DNA of 59,498 nucleotides. Origin: Planctomycetota bacterium. GTDB taxonomy: Bacteria; Planctomycetota; UBA1135; GCA-002686595. A program made the translations under genes and the position numbers. Numbering within the stretch: the stretch's first letter is position 1; each line of letters begins with the position of its first letter. The DNA lies in assembly GCA_016220035.1 (NCBI GenBank), contig JACRIO010000285.1, positions 1 to 59,498 of the forward strand, written 5' to 3'. The notes below the pieces were generated by a model that saw nothing but the letters and a program-made list of their open reading frames with translations, ran no database searches and had not been told where the DNA came from. Below, one piece after another: positions 50,923-59,498 of the stretch.

Positions 50923-51815
50923 CGATCGATTCCGGCGGCGCTACGTCGGCGAGCGCGGGAGAGCGCGCCGCGACGGAGCGGCTGAGGATCGCGCGCGCGG
51001 CCCAGCCGGGGTACGAACGGCCCTTTCGAACGCGCACGGTGGACGTCGGCGGCGTGCGCTTCGGCGGCGACGAGGTCGTCGTCGTCGCCGGACCGTGCGC
51101 GGTCGAGAGCCGCGCGCAGACGTTGACGATCGCGCGCGCCTGTCGTTCGGCCGGCGTGCGCATGCTGCGCGGCGGAGCCTACAAGCCGCGCACGAGCCCC
51201 TACTCGTTCCAGGGGCTGGGTCGCGCGGGCCTCGAGATCCTGGCCGAGGCGCGCGCCGAGACGGGCCTCCCCTTCGTGACCGAGGTCCTCGATCCGCGCT
51301 TGGTCGAGTTGGTCGCGAGCTACGCCGACATGCTGCAGATCGGCTCGCGCAACATGCAGAACTTCCCGCTGCTCGCGGAGGTCGGCCGCGCGCGGAAGCC
51401 GGTGCTCCTGAAACGCGGATTCGGAACGACCGTCGAGGAGTGGCTCTGCAGCGCCGAGCACATCCTGCATGCCGGCAACACCGAGATCGTGTTCTGCGAG
51501 CGCGGCCTCCGCAGCTTCGACGGCGGACCGCGCCCGCGAACGGCGCTCGATCTCGCCGGACTGCGCCGGCTGCGGGAGCTCGCGCCGTTCCCGGTGCTGG
51601 TGGACCCGAGCCACGTGGCCGGTTCGTTCGAGCGCGTACCCGAGCTCGCCGCGGCAGGCCTCGACGCGGGTGCGCACGGCCTCCTGATCGAGGTCATCGC
51701 GGACGGGACGGATCGCGACACCGTCCTGTGCGATGGTCCGCACGCGATCGAGATCGGAGTGCTGCGCCGCATCGTGGAGCGCGCGGCGGCGCCGGTCCGC
51801 GAAATTCGCGTCTGA
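50919..51815 (+). CDS. aroF: 3-deoxy-7-phosphoheptulonate (DAHP) synthase
   Basis: The 298-residue protein is a type I-beta DAHP synthase: [70 protein letters not shown] and [11 protein letters not shown] are all present, including the metal and PEP-binding residues of the family. It condenses PEP and erythrose-4-phosphate, the first shikimate-pathway step. The N-terminal ~35 residues are short, with no regulatory domain. It is coupled to the Rid-family gene and followed by a terminator at 51910-51951. Confidence 0.92.
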   Translation: MTIDSGGATSASAGERAATERLRIARAAQPGYERPFRTRTVDVGGVRFGGDEVVVVAGPCAVESRAQTLTIARACRSAGVRMLRGGAYKPRTSPYSFQGLGRAGLEILAEARAETGLPFVTEVLDPRLVELVASYADMLQIGSRNMQNFPLLAEVGRARKPVLLKRGFGTTVEEWLCSAEHILHAGNTEIVFCERGLRSFDGGPRPRTALDLAGLRRLRELAPFPVLVDPSHVAGSFERVPELAAAGLDAGAHGLLIEVIADGTDRDTVLCDGPHAIEIGVLRRIVERAAAPVREIRV

Positions 51816-52246
51816 GCGGGAGCGCTCGGGGTCCCGGACTCGCACCAAGCCGCCCGGGAGCGTGCGCGCGATCTGGAGCGCCGCGACTCGGCCTCCGCCC
51901 CCGCCACGACGACGCCCGAGCGCGCGCTCTCACGGCGTCGGGTCTTTTCTTCCACCTCCGGCCCAGGCCTCCCGCGCGCCGCGCTCCGCAGGCCCTCCCT
52001 TGGACTCGCGGCCCGACGGCCTGCCCCGCGGCGCGCGCCGAGTTCATCCGACCCGAATCGACGCCCGCGCCGTCGGCCGACGGTCTGCTCTCCCCCGCGC
52101 CATGAAATCCCGAGCCCCCAGGTCGCGGATTCCGGCCCGGCGCGGGAGAATCGCGATGGCTCGCGCGAACTCCAGGTCCGCGCGGACGTCGTCGGTTGGC
52201 TTCTTTCTCTCAGGAACTCAGGGGTTCGACCAAGGAGTGACTTCTC
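51816..52246. other. intergenic region between DAHP synthase and secreted-protein genes
   Basis: This 431-base gap holds the terminator at 51910-51951 and, at its far end, the ribosome site AAGGAG (52232-52237) for the next gene. Between them I see no gene and no clear promoter. Confidence 0.45.
51910..51951 (+). terminator. intrinsic terminator after DAHP synthase
   Basis: CGACGCC (51910-51916) pairs with GGCGTCG (51934-51940) around an inner GAGCG/CGCTC stem, and is followed by TCTTTTCTT at 51943-51951. The T-rich tail makes this the most terminator-like site in the window. Confidence 0.6.
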
Positions 52247-54082
52247 ATGCATCGATTCTTCCACGCAGCGGTTGCGCTCAGCGCGACCGCCCTCCTATCT
52301 GCTTCGGTTTCGGCGCAGACCATCGGGTGTGAGCTCGGCGGCGCCGGCGGGATCTTCCCGACCGCGGGCACCGGCGGCGGCGGCACGTACCCGACCACGC
52401 TGCCGCCGTCGGCGGGGATCTTCCCGCTGACGGTCGTCACGGTTCCCGGCGGCGCGACGGTCGTGACCGAGGTGAAGCTCCACGGGTTGGCGCACACCTA
52501 CATCAACGACCTCCAGATGGTCCTGACCGACCCGGTGGGCGGGATGCACAACCTGCTCTACCGTCCCGCGGGAAGCTGCGACTTCACGGGCGGCGATTAC
52601 TCGATCGTCCCCACCTGCGGCCTGCAGTGGGCGGCGACCTGCACGACGACCGCGGCGCCGGGAGCGTACGACCAGTACGCACCCGGCTGGGCGAGCGGCA
52701 CGCTCGGCATCGACAACCAGACGTTGGACACGATCCCGGCGCAGACGGGCTCCTGGACGCTCACGATCTACGACTGGGCGGCCATCGACGTCGGCACGCT
52801 CACGAGCTGGGACCTGTGCTTCGGCACCCCCGTTCCGACCGGCACACCGGGCGCGGCGCCGTCGCTGACGACCCCGGTCGACGCCGGGTCGGTGTTGGGA
52901 CCCACGGTCACGCTCACCTGGGCTGCCGTGAGTTGCGCGACGAGCTACGAAGTCGAGGTCGACGCCGTGGTCTATCCGACCGCGTCGACTACCTATGGAT
53001 TCGCATCGACCCTCGGGGCGCACACGTGGAGAGCGCGCGGAATCGGCGCCTCCGGAACGGGCCCTTGGTCAGCACCCTTCACGTTCACCGACATCGGCGT
53101 GGGGCCGACGCCGTGCACCGGTCAGGAGCTCACCACGCTCTTCGCGCAGAACAACGGCGGTGCGGTCGGCGGACAGGTGTTCTTCGACGTCAACATCGTC
53201 AACCCGGCGGGCATCAACGTCGCGCAGCTCGAGACGAACACGGGGCTGACCGTCGGCACGCCGTTCTCGATGAACATCTACACGAAGGCCGGCACGTTCG
53301 TGGGCTCCGAGACCAACCTCGGGGCGTGGACGCTCACGGCGACGGGCTCCGGCGTCTCGGCGGGCTCGAATCTACCGTCGCTCCTGGAGTTCCCCGACGC
53401 GCTGATCCCCGCGGGCGTTTACGGCGTGGCCTTGGTGATGGTGGGTGCGGCGCACCAGTACACCGGGACCGGGGCCTTGCCGCCGCCGACGGTCTTCTCG
53501 AACGCCGACCTGACCATCACGGGCGGCGCGGCGCTCAACGTGCCGTGGACCGGAACGCCGTTCACGCCGCGCATGTGGAATGGTCGGATCCGCTACAACT
53601 GCAGCCTGCCTCCGTCGCCGTTCTGCTTCGGCGACGGGACGCTCGTCGACCACACGACGCCGTGCCCGTGCACCAACAACGGCACCGCCGGGAACGGTTG
53701 CGCGAACTCGGCCAACCCGAGCGGGGCGAACCTCGCGACGTCGGGCGCGACGGTGACCGACAACGTCGTGCTGCTCGGCTCGGGCATGCCCGCGACCGTG
53801 TCGTGCATCTACCTGCAGGGCACGGGGAATGACGACATCGCGTTCGGCGACGGCGTGCGCTGCACGGGCGGGACGCTCCTGCGCCTGCGCACGAAGGCCA
53901 ACGTCGGCGGAGCGTCGAGCTTCCCCGACTCGGTCGAGACGGTCACGCTCTCGCAGCGCGGCGGCGTCACGGTCGGCAGCGGCGCGGTGCGCAACTACCA
54001 GACGTACTACCGCAACTCGGCGGCGCTGTTCTGCCCGCCGGAGACGTTCAACGTCACGAACGGCATGCAAGTCACCTGGTGA
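52247..54082 (+). CDS. secreted protein with P-domain-like fold and Cys-rich C-terminal module
   Basis: The 611-residue protein starts with a signal peptide (AAVALSATALLSASVSAQ). A proprotein-convertase P-domain-like region follows (VVTEVKLHGLAHTYINDLQM, SWTLTIYDWAAIDVGTLTSW, about 70-200), then an Fn3-like part (about 205-280) and a further beta domain. It ends with a Cys-rich module (CFGDGTLVDHTTPCPCTNNG, TAGNGCANSANPSGANLATS) of a type common in some planctomycete secreted proteins. AAGGAG nine bases upstream supports the start. No catalytic motif is visible; it is probably an extracellular structural or binding protein. Confidence 0.8.
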   Translation: MHRFFHAAVALSATALLSASVSAQTIGCELGGAGGIFPTAGTGGGGTYPTTLPPSAGIFPLTVVTVPGGATVVTEVKLHGLAHTYINDLQMVLTDPVGGMHNLLYRPAGSCDFTGGDYSIVPTCGLQWAATCTTTAAPGAYDQYAPGWASGTLGIDNQTLDTIPAQTGSWTLTIYDWAAIDVGTLTSWDLCFGTPVPTGTPGAAPSLTTPVDAGSVLGPTVTLTWAAVSCATSYEVEVDAVVYPTASTTYGFASTLGAHTWRARGIGASGTGPWSAPFTFTDIGVGPTPCTGQELTTLFAQNNGGAVGGQVFFDVNIVNPAGINVAQLETNTGLTVGTPFSMNIYTKAGTFVGSETNLGAWTLTATGSGVSAGSNLPSLLEFPDALIPAGVYGVALVMVGAAHQYTGTGALPPPTVFSNADLTITGGAALNVPWTGTPFTPRMWNGRIRYNCSLPPSPFCFGDGTLVDHTTPCPCTNNGTAGNGCANSANPSGANLATSGATVTDNVVLLGSGMPATVSCIYLQGTGNDDIAFGDGVRCTGGTLLRLRTKANVGGASSFPDSVETVTLSQRGGVTVGSGAVRNYQTYYRNSAALFCPPETFNVTNGMQVTW

Positions 54083-54090
54083 TCGAAGGC

Positions 54091-54129
54091 AAGCAGCGCG
54101 GCCGGCCGTGGAGGCTGGCCGCGCTGCTT
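54091..54129 (+). terminator. 13-bp hairpin terminator after the secreted-protein gene
   Basis: AAGCAGCGCGGCC (54091-54103) pairs perfectly with GGCCGCGCTGCTT (54117-54129) and is followed by CGTTTG. It lies nine bases after the stop at 54082 and separates this gene from the convergent phosphatase gene. Confidence 0.6.
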
Positions 54130-54231
54130 CGTTTGCGCAGTGTGGCGGGGGACCGTCGTGGGTCCTCGAAATGGAAGGAGGAGCGGCTGAGCGTGAAGCT
54201 CGCGGCGCGCGAGCGGCCGCGCCAACGCAGG

Positions 54232-54870
54232 TCAGTCCGCGAGCCGTACCAATTGCATCGGCGTCTCGATCCAGTGGTCGGGCTCCGACGCGCGCAGTTC
54301 CACGGCCTCGAACGGCCCCCACGCCACCGCCGCGGTTTTCGTTCCGGCGGCGCGGCCCGACGTGAGATCGTGCGGTGAATCGCCGACCATCACCGCGGTG
54401 TTCGCTTCGCGCTGCAAGCTCCGCAAGGCCGCCAGCACGGGCGCCGGATGTGGTTTGTGCTCCTTCACATCGTCGACGCCGATCACGACTTCGAACAGAT
54501 CACCGAACCCGCAATGGCGGAGCCCGCGACGCGCGCTCGCGTGGGCTTTGCTCGTCACGACTGCGAGCGCTGCTCCGCGGGCGTGGAGCGCGCGCACTGC
54601 GTCCACGATGCCGGGGTAGGGGCGCACGAGCTCGTCGTGATGGGCAAGGTTCCACGCGCGGTAGGTTGTGATCATCGCTTCGATCTCGCTCGCGTCGCGC
54701 GCGCACTGCGCGAATTGCCACGCGAGCGGGCGGCCGAGGCCCGCGAGCCACCCCGCTTGCTCCATCCCGCGTCCCAGGTGAGCCCGCAGCGTGTGCTCGT
54801 AGGAGCGGCGGATCAGCTCGATCGAATCGATCAACGTTCCGTCCAGGTCGAACAGCACTGTGCGCGCCAT
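54232..54870 (-). CDS. HAD-family phosphatase (phosphoglycolate-phosphatase-like)
   Basis: The 212-residue protein has all HAD motifs: VLFDLDGTLIDS with both catalytic Asp, the LAVVTSK serine/threonine motif, the lysine in VKEHKPHPAPV, and VMVGDSPHDLTSG. A helical cap between motifs I and II fits subclass I phosphoglycolate/pyrophosphatase-like enzymes. It is cytoplasmic. ATG 54870 is chosen because the upstream frame is unlike the family. Confidence 0.9.
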   Translation of the reverse strand: MARTVLFDLDGTLIDSIELIRRSYEHTLRAHLGRGMEQAGWLAGLGRPLAWQFAQCARDASEIEAMITTYRAWNLAHHDELVRPYPGIVDAVRALHARGAALAVVTSKAHASARRGLRHCGFGDLFEVVIGVDDVKEHKPHPAPVLAALRSLQREANTAVMVGDSPHDLTSGRAAGTKTAAVAWGPFEAVELRASEPDHWIETPMQLVRLAD

Positions 54871-55054
54871 GCGTGCGCAGTCTGAACATGGAGCTCTCGT
54901 CCTGCCAGGACCCGATCGGACGAGAGTTCGATGAGCCGCGGTTCTTCCGATGGATGCACTCGCTTCCCTCGAGCGACGACGAAGTCTCCGGTACGTGCTG
55001 ACGCTACGATGCGCGCTCACTCCACGACCGACGCATCGAAGGAAACCCGACCCC

Positions 55055-55300
55055 ATGACCGACCCGAAGATCTCGCAGAAGGCTCCGTACGTGAAGAGCG
55101 AAACGCCGGGCACGAAGGCTTGGTGCTCCTGCGGGCACTCCGCGAACCAGCCGTACTGCGACGGCACGCACAAGCAAGTCCCCGGCGGGTTCACGCCGAT
55201 CGTGACGGAGATCAAGGAAGCGAAGCAGGACGCTTGGTGCGGATGCAGGCACTCGGCGACGAAGCCGTTCTGCGACGGTTCGCACAAGCGCCTTTCCTGA
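55055..55300 (+). CDS. double CDGSH iron-sulfur protein
   Basis: The 81-residue protein has two CDGSH-type sites, WCSCGHSANQPYCDGTHK and WCGCRHSATKPFCDGSHK, each with the C-x-C...C-x-x-x-H set that binds a 2Fe-2S cluster. There is no membrane anchor, so it is a soluble MitoNEET/Miner2-type protein for redox or cluster transfer. The ATG at 55055 starts it directly. Confidence 0.92.
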   Translation: MTDPKISQKAPYVKSETPGTKAWCSCGHSANQPYCDGTHKQVPGGFTPIVTEIKEAKQDAWCGCRHSATKPFCDGSHKRLS

Positions 55301-55321
55301 GCGGTGCCCGCCCGGCCGCGG

Positions 55322-55924
55322 TCAGAGCTCCAGCCGAAGGCCGAGCGCGATCGATTCGTCGCCGTCGACGGCCTCGACTCGGCCGCCGAGACTGATGCTG
55401 TCCATGAGGTAGTACCGGGCTCCGATGCCGACCCCGTAGTTCTCGTCGCCCACGTCGGCCCATTCCACCTTGCCGTTCACTTCGAGCTTCGGCGTCAATA
55501 GGAGGCGAACCCCGATTTCCGCCGCCAAACCGTCGTCGTCGAAGTCGTTGGCGGTGCCGTCGACCTCCAAGTGCGCGAGGGAGAGGAGGCCGTAGGCGTC
55601 GAACCGCGACCCGAGCGGGAGGTGATAGCCGGCACCGAGCCGAAACGTATCCAGGTCGGCATCGTCGGACTGACGGCTGAGCGTGAGTTGCGCGAAGAAG
55701 TTCAGCGGGAGCTCGAGCGAGCCCGTGAATTCACCGCCAGTCAGGGTCTCGTCGATGTCGTCAGAGTCCGTCCAGAGGAAGTTCGCTTCGACGTACGTGT
55801 ACTCCATCTCGGGGACGTCGTCGGAGGGGACGGTCACTAGCGCGATCGCGGGCGGCGCGAGTTCCGTAGTGACGAGGGACGTGGAATGGGGCTCCAACGC
55901 GATCAGGGCGAGAAAAGGTATCAA
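55322..55924 (-). CDS. outer-membrane beta-barrel-type protein
   Basis: The 200-residue protein alternates hydrophobic strands in barrel fashion (YTYVEANFLWTDSDDIDE, LNFFAQLTLSRQSDDADLDT, FRLGAGYHLPLGSRFDAYGL, EIGVRLLLTPKLEVNGKVEW, VGIGARYYLMDSISLGGRVE), ending in LGLRLEL. The start is taken as TTG 55924 because GGAG lies six bases upstream and it gives a signal-like LIPFLALIALEP start; the ATG at 56074 would add Arg/Ser-rich noise. Its stop lies 21 bases from the convergent CDGSH gene. Its function is unknown. Confidence 0.7.
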   Translation of the reverse strand: MIPFLALIALEPHSTSLVTTELAPPAIALVTVPSDDVPEMEYTYVEANFLWTDSDDIDETLTGGEFTGSLELPLNFFAQLTLSRQSDDADLDTFRLGAGYHLPLGSRFDAYGLLSLAHLEVDGTANDFDDDGLAAEIGVRLLLTPKLEVNGKVEWADVGDENYGVGIGARYYLMDSISLGGRVEAVDGDESIALGLRLEL

Positions 55925-56104
55925 GTCGTACTCCGTGGGTGGCTGCGGGCCCGCGGATCGAGAGCGCGACGATCCGCAGCGTCTGCACGGGAGCCTACCG
56001 CTGGCCCCAAGCGCAGACAAGCGAGCCGACGTGCGGCCGGATGTGCCGAACGCGCACACGCGCGATGCGGACAAACGACGACGCGCTCATAGAATCCGGC
56101 GAGC

Positions 56105-59100
56105 ATGACCGACCACGATTTTCCCTCGGGTCCGAAGCCGCCCGCTTCGATCGCAGCGCGACTCAAGCAGCGTTTCGGCGCGGACGTGGACCCGGAGATC
56201 GAGCTCGTGAAGGAGCCCGAGGCGCGCGGCGACCGCAGCACGAGCTCGAGGTCCGCGCCGGCCTCGACCGTGCTCGACCGCCTGGGCGAGCGTGGGTCCA
56301 TGGCGACGCGCTACAAGCTGCGCGGCGAGATCGCGCGCGGCGGCATGGGCGCGATCCTCGAGGTGTTCGACGAGGACCTCCGTCGTCGACTCGCGATGAA
56401 GGTCATCCTCGATCGCGAGAGCGGCGCGGCCGGCGCGGACTCGGCGAGCGTGGATCCCTCGACGCTCGCGCGCTTCCTCGAGGAAGCGCAGGTCACGGGC
56501 CAGCTCGATCACCCGGGGATCGTGCCCGTGCACGAGCTCGGTCTCGACGCCGAGGGGCGCGTGTACTTCACGATGCGGCTCGTGCACGGCCGCGACCTCG
56601 AGGCGATCTTCACCGACGTCGCGCGCGAGAAGGACGGTTGGACCGTGCCGCGCGCGCTCGGCGTCTTGCTCAAGGCGTGCGAGGCGATGGCGTACGCGCA
56701 CGATCGCGGCGTCGTGCACCGCGATCTCAAGCCGGCCAACGTGATGGTCGGGCGCTTCGGCGAGGTGTACGTGATGGATTGGGGGCTCGCGCGCGTGCGC
56801 GGTCATGTGGACCGGCACGCTGCGCGTCCGCGGCCGGAGAGCTCGACTCCGCACGACGGCGGCGCGCCCGGGATCGAGACCGATCGGCATGCAAGCTCGA
56901 GCGATCGCCGCGACGACGCGCTCCACACGCGCGACGGGGACGTGGTCGGCACGCCGAGCTACATGGCGCCCGAGCAGGCGCGCGGCGAGCGCGACGCGAT
57001 CGACGAGCGCACCGACGTCTATGCCGTCGGCGCGATGCTCTACCGCCTGCTCACCGGCCTCGCGCCCTACACGTCGCGCACGGAGCGCGTCGGTGGAGCG
57101 GCGATCCTGAAGCGCGTCGTCGCGGGTCCGCCGCCGACGATCGAGGAGCTCGCGCCCGACACGCCGGCGGAGCTCGCAGCGATCTGCGCGAAGGCGATGG
57201 AGCGCGATCGCGAGCGGCGCTACGCGAACGTGCTGGCGTTGTCCGAGGACCTGCGCGCGTTCCTCGAAGGGCGCGTCGTGCGCGCGTTCGAGACGGGAGC
57301 GGTCGCCGAGGCGCGCAAGTGGGTGCGCCGCAACCGACCGCTCGCCGCGGCGATGGGGGCGGCGGTGTGCGCGCTCGTGCTCGGGCTCGGCGCGAGCCTC
57401 GTGTTCGCGGAGGAGGCGCGCGACAACGCCGCACTCGCGGGACGGCGGCTCGTGACGTCCGAGGAGAACGCGCGGCTCGCCGCCGCGAACGCGGAAGAGG
57501 CCGCGCGGCAGGCGCGCATCGCGCGCGAGGCGAACGAGTTCCTGAACGACGACCTGTTCGCGGCGATCGCGCCCGAGAACAAGGGCGTCGACGTCACGGT
57601 GCGCGAGGTGCTCGACGAGGCCTCGAAGCGACTCGACGGGCGCTTCGCGAGCGAGCCGGCGATCGAATCGGCGCTGCGCATGACGCTCGGAACGAGCTAC
57701 TCGAAGCTCGGTCGACACGAAGAGGCACGCGAGCACTACGAGCGCGCGCTCGCGCTGCGCAAAGCCGCGGAAGGGCTGGACTCCGAGGACGCCATGGATT
57801 CCGCGCTCGGGCTCGCGGGCGCCCTCTCCGAGCTCGATCGGCGCGCCGAAGCGATCGCGCTCTACCGTTCGACGCTCGGGATCGCACGCGAACGCATCGG
57901 CCCGGAGCACCGCGCGACCGCGACGGCCGCCGGCGACCTCGGGATCGTGCTCATGCACGCGGGCGAGTACGACGAAGCGCGCGAGCTCATGCTGGAGGCG
58001 CTTCGGGTCGACGAAGCGCGCCTCGGCCGCGAACACCAGGACACACTCGCCGTCGAGAACAACTTGGCGCTGCTCGACGGGAAGCAGGGACGCTACGCCG
58101 ACGCGATCGCGCGCTTGCGCAGCGTGCACGAACGCCGATCGGTAGGCCTCGGCGAGCGACATCCCGACACGCTCGAGGCCGCGAACAACCTCGCCAGCGC
58201 GCTCGCGGACGCGGGCGAGCTCGCGGAGAGCGAGGCGCTCGCGCGCGAATCGCTGGAGGAGCTCACGGACGTGCTCGGCGTCGATCATCCGCGCGTCGCG
58301 ACGGCGAAGGGCAACCTGGGGTTGTTCCTGTTTCGGCTGGGGCGCGCGGGCGAGGCCGAGGGGCTCTTCGAGGAGGCGCTGGACGCGACGCGCGAGCACT
58401 TCGGCGACGACCATCCGCTCACGCTGACGGCGCGCCACAACCGTGCGTCGGCGATCACGGACCCCGCGCGCATCGAGGAGCAGCTCGCCGAGCACGAGAC
58501 CGTCCTCGCGGCGCGTCGGCGCGTGCTCGGCGAGGAGCACATCGACACGCTCGAATCGATGGACGCCGTCGCGGGCGCCTTGCGCAGCCTGGGACGCTAC
58601 ACGGAGGCCGAGAAGCTCTTTCGCGAGCTCCTCCCGCGGAAGGAGCAGGTGCTCGGCGCCGACCACCCGGTAACGATCATCACGCGCGAGAACCTGGCCG
58701 GCGTGCTCTTCGAGGCAGGCAACCCGGCGGGGAGCGAACCGATCGTGCGCGCGGTGCTCGAGTCGCGCCGGCGCGTGCTCGGCGTCGATCAGATGGACAC
58801 GGCGCGCACCGAGTTCAACCTGGCGCTCGTGCTGAAGGCGGAGAAGAAGAACGACGAGGCGCTCGAGTTCGCGCTCCTCGCCGCGGAGCACTCGCGCAAG
58901 GCGCTCGGCAGCGTCCACCCGCAGACCGTGCAGTGTCTGCGCACGCTCGGCGACCTGCGGATGAAGAGCGGAGCGAACGCGGACGCGCTCGCCGCCTACC
59001 GCGAGGCGCTCGACGCGCACGGGAAGCTCGGGCCGGAGAACGAGCTCACGGGCTACCTGCTGCATCAGATCGCGTACGTCCTTCAGGACGCGAAGGACTT

Positions 59101-59377
59101 CGCGGCCGCGCTGCCCGTGATCGAGGAAGCCGTCGCGCTGCGCGAGCGCGTCGTCGGCCCCGATGCGGTGGGCACGCGCGCCTCGCTGTTCGTCCACGCG
59201 CGCGTGCTCCTGCGCCTCGAGCGCTACGCCGAGGCCGAGACGAAGGCGCTCGACTACCTCGAACGCACGCAGCGCACCGGACCCGCGGGCTCGGACGACG
59301 AGAAGCGCGGCCGCGAGCAGTTGGTCGAGCTCTACACGAACTGGGGCAAGCTCGACGAAGCGGCGAAGTGGCGTTGA
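56105..59377 (+). CDS. Ser/Thr protein kinase with C-terminal TPR array
   Basis: The 1090-residue protein has a PknB-like kinase domain (about 69-400): glycine loop EIARGGMGAILEVFD, AMKVI lysine, HRDLKPANVMVG catalytic loop, DWG in place of DFG, and GTPSYMAPEQARGE. One membrane segment (AAMGAAVCALVLGLGASLVF, about 413) precedes a long external TPR array (about 530-1085) with blocks such as EHRATATAAGDLGIVLMHAG and DHPLTLTARHN. This is the planctomycete-type receptor-kinase layout. It likely senses a partner outside and phosphorylates cytoplasmic proteins. Nothing in the motifs suggests inactivity. Confidence 0.88.
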   Translation: MTDHDFPSGPKPPASIAARLKQRFGADVDPEIELVKEPEARGDRSTSSRSAPASTVLDRLGERGSMATRYKLRGEIARGGMGAILEVFDEDLRRRLAMKVILDRESGAAGADSASVDPSTLARFLEEAQVTGQLDHPGIVPVHELGLDAEGRVYFTMRLVHGRDLEAIFTDVAREKDGWTVPRALGVLLKACEAMAYAHDRGVVHRDLKPANVMVGRFGEVYVMDWGLARVRGHVDRHAARPRPESSTPHDGGAPGIETDRHASSSDRRDDALHTRDGDVVGTPSYMAPEQARGERDAIDERTDVYAVGAMLYRLLTGLAPYTSRTERVGGAAILKRVVAGPPPTIEELAPDTPAELAAICAKAMERDRERRYANVLALSEDLRAFLEGRVVRAFETGAVAEARKWVRRNRPLAAAMGAAVCALVLGLGASLVFAEEARDNAALAGRRLVTSEENARLAAANAEEAARQARIAREANEFLNDDLFAAIAPENKGVDVTVREVLDEASKRLDGRFASEPAIESALRMTLGTSYSKLGRHEEAREHYERALALRKAAEGLDSEDAMDSALGLAGALSELDRRAEAIALYRSTLGIARERIGPEHRATATAAGDLGIVLMHAGEYDEARELMLEALRVDEARLGREHQDTLAVENNLALLDGKQGRYADAIARLRSVHERRSVGLGERHPDTLEAANNLASALADAGELAESEALARESLEELTDVLGVDHPRVATAKGNLGLFLFRLGRAGEAEGLFEEALDATREHFGDDHPLTLTARHNRASAITDPARIEEQLAEHETVLAARRRVLGEEHIDTLESMDAVAGALRSLGRYTEAEKLFRELLPRKEQVLGADHPVTIITRENLAGVLFEAGNPAGSEPIVRAVLESRRRVLGVDQMDTARTEFNLALVLKAEKKNDEALEFALLAAEHSRKALGSVHPQTVQCLRTLGDLRMKSGANADALAAYREALDAHGKLGPENELTGYLLHQIAYVLQDAKDFAAALPVIEEAVALRERVVGPDAVGTRASLFVHARVLLRLERYAEAETKALDYLERTQRTGPAGSDDEKRGREQLVELYTNWGKLDEAAKWR

Positions 59378-59457
59378 GCAGAGCTTCGCGATCTCGGCAA
59401 GAGGTCGCGGTGCGTAGGCGCGTGCGCGCGCGTGCTTCATCGAGCACACACGCGCTC

Positions 59458-59483
59458 CGAAGCTCTCCCGAGCGAGAGCTTCG
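59458..59483 (+). terminator. 10-bp hairpin after the kinase gene
   Basis: CGAAGCTCTC (59458-59467) pairs with GAGAGCTTCG (59474-59483), 81 bases after the kinase stop. No T-run follows before the window ends, so it is only a possible terminator. Confidence 0.35.
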
Positions 59484-59498
59484 AACGCGCGCGCGCGA

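Noticed and set aside
56087-59449. 1120-codon minus-strand frame opposite the kinase-TPR gene
   Set aside because: It is an antisense shadow of GC-rich codons, Arg/Glu/Leu-rich with no domain, while the plus strand encodes clear kinase motifs.
1-59498. CRISPR arrays, rRNA genes and intact insertion sequences
   Set aside because: No regularly spaced identical repeats, no rRNA-like sequence and no transposase-like protein were seen.

Overview
The window is about 59.5 kb of very GC-rich bacterial DNA with densely packed genes on both strands. I infer a member of the Planctomycetota. The reasons are a Ser/Thr kinase fused to a long TPR array, a secreted protein with a P-domain-like fold and a Cys-rich C-terminal module, a hydrazine-synthase-alpha-like haem protein, a large carboxypeptidase-regulatory-repeat membrane protein beside a sigma-like/TPR pair, and orphan pseudopilin-like proteins. 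This is an inference from family content; there is no rRNA in the window.

Layout. 0-3.3 kb: a gene cut by the window edge, a DUF1858/ScdA_N-like plus rhodanese protein, a run of seven tandem hairpins, two pseudopilin-like genes and a tRNA-Arg(CCU). 3.4-20.7 kb: an accessory island starting just past the tRNA. It opens with an orphan integrase core-binding-domain gene (+ strand) and ends with a 33-codon remnant of the same family on the opposite strand (20612-20710). Inside is a tightly coupled five-gene defence-type operon: SNF2-like helicase with a DUF3883-like end, OLD-like ATPase, DUF1156/COG1743 DNA methylase, a small unknown protein and a DUF499/COG1483 ATPase. An endonuclease III-like HhH/Fe-S protein follows directly. 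After it come small island-type genes, some frameshifted, and a repeat-built phage-type HNH-like protein. 20.7-31 kb: a DHFR/RibD-like reductase, a sigma-70-family factor, a broken Fic gene, a ParDE-type toxin-antitoxin pair, an AbiE-type toxin-antitoxin pair, and a SWIM-finger/SNF2-helicase pair.

31-38 kb: a minus-strand metal-efflux-type RND operon (His-rich exported protein, adaptor, RND pump, TolC-like channel), then a C-terminal scrap of an alcohol dehydrogenase. 38.7-44 kb: a promoter-led plus-strand set of a sigma-region-4-like protein, a TPR protein, two tandem 57-residue exported or membrane peptides and a 1068-residue repeat protein. 44-50 kb: a coupled minus-strand operon of three exported beta-propeller-type proteins carrying seven c-type haem motifs between the first two genes. 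50-59.5 kb: a Rid-family protein coupled to DAHP synthase with a downstream terminator, the large secreted protein with its own terminator, a HAD phosphatase, a double-CDGSH Fe-S protein, a beta-barrel protein and the kinase-TPR protein.

The most promising material for a new system is the helicase/ATPase/methylase/ATPase operon joined to the Fe-S glycosylase-like gene inside an island with inverted integrase-domain genes at its ends. Next are the hairpin array at 1315-1513 and the twin 57-residue peptides. All calls come from reading the sequence; no database search was run.
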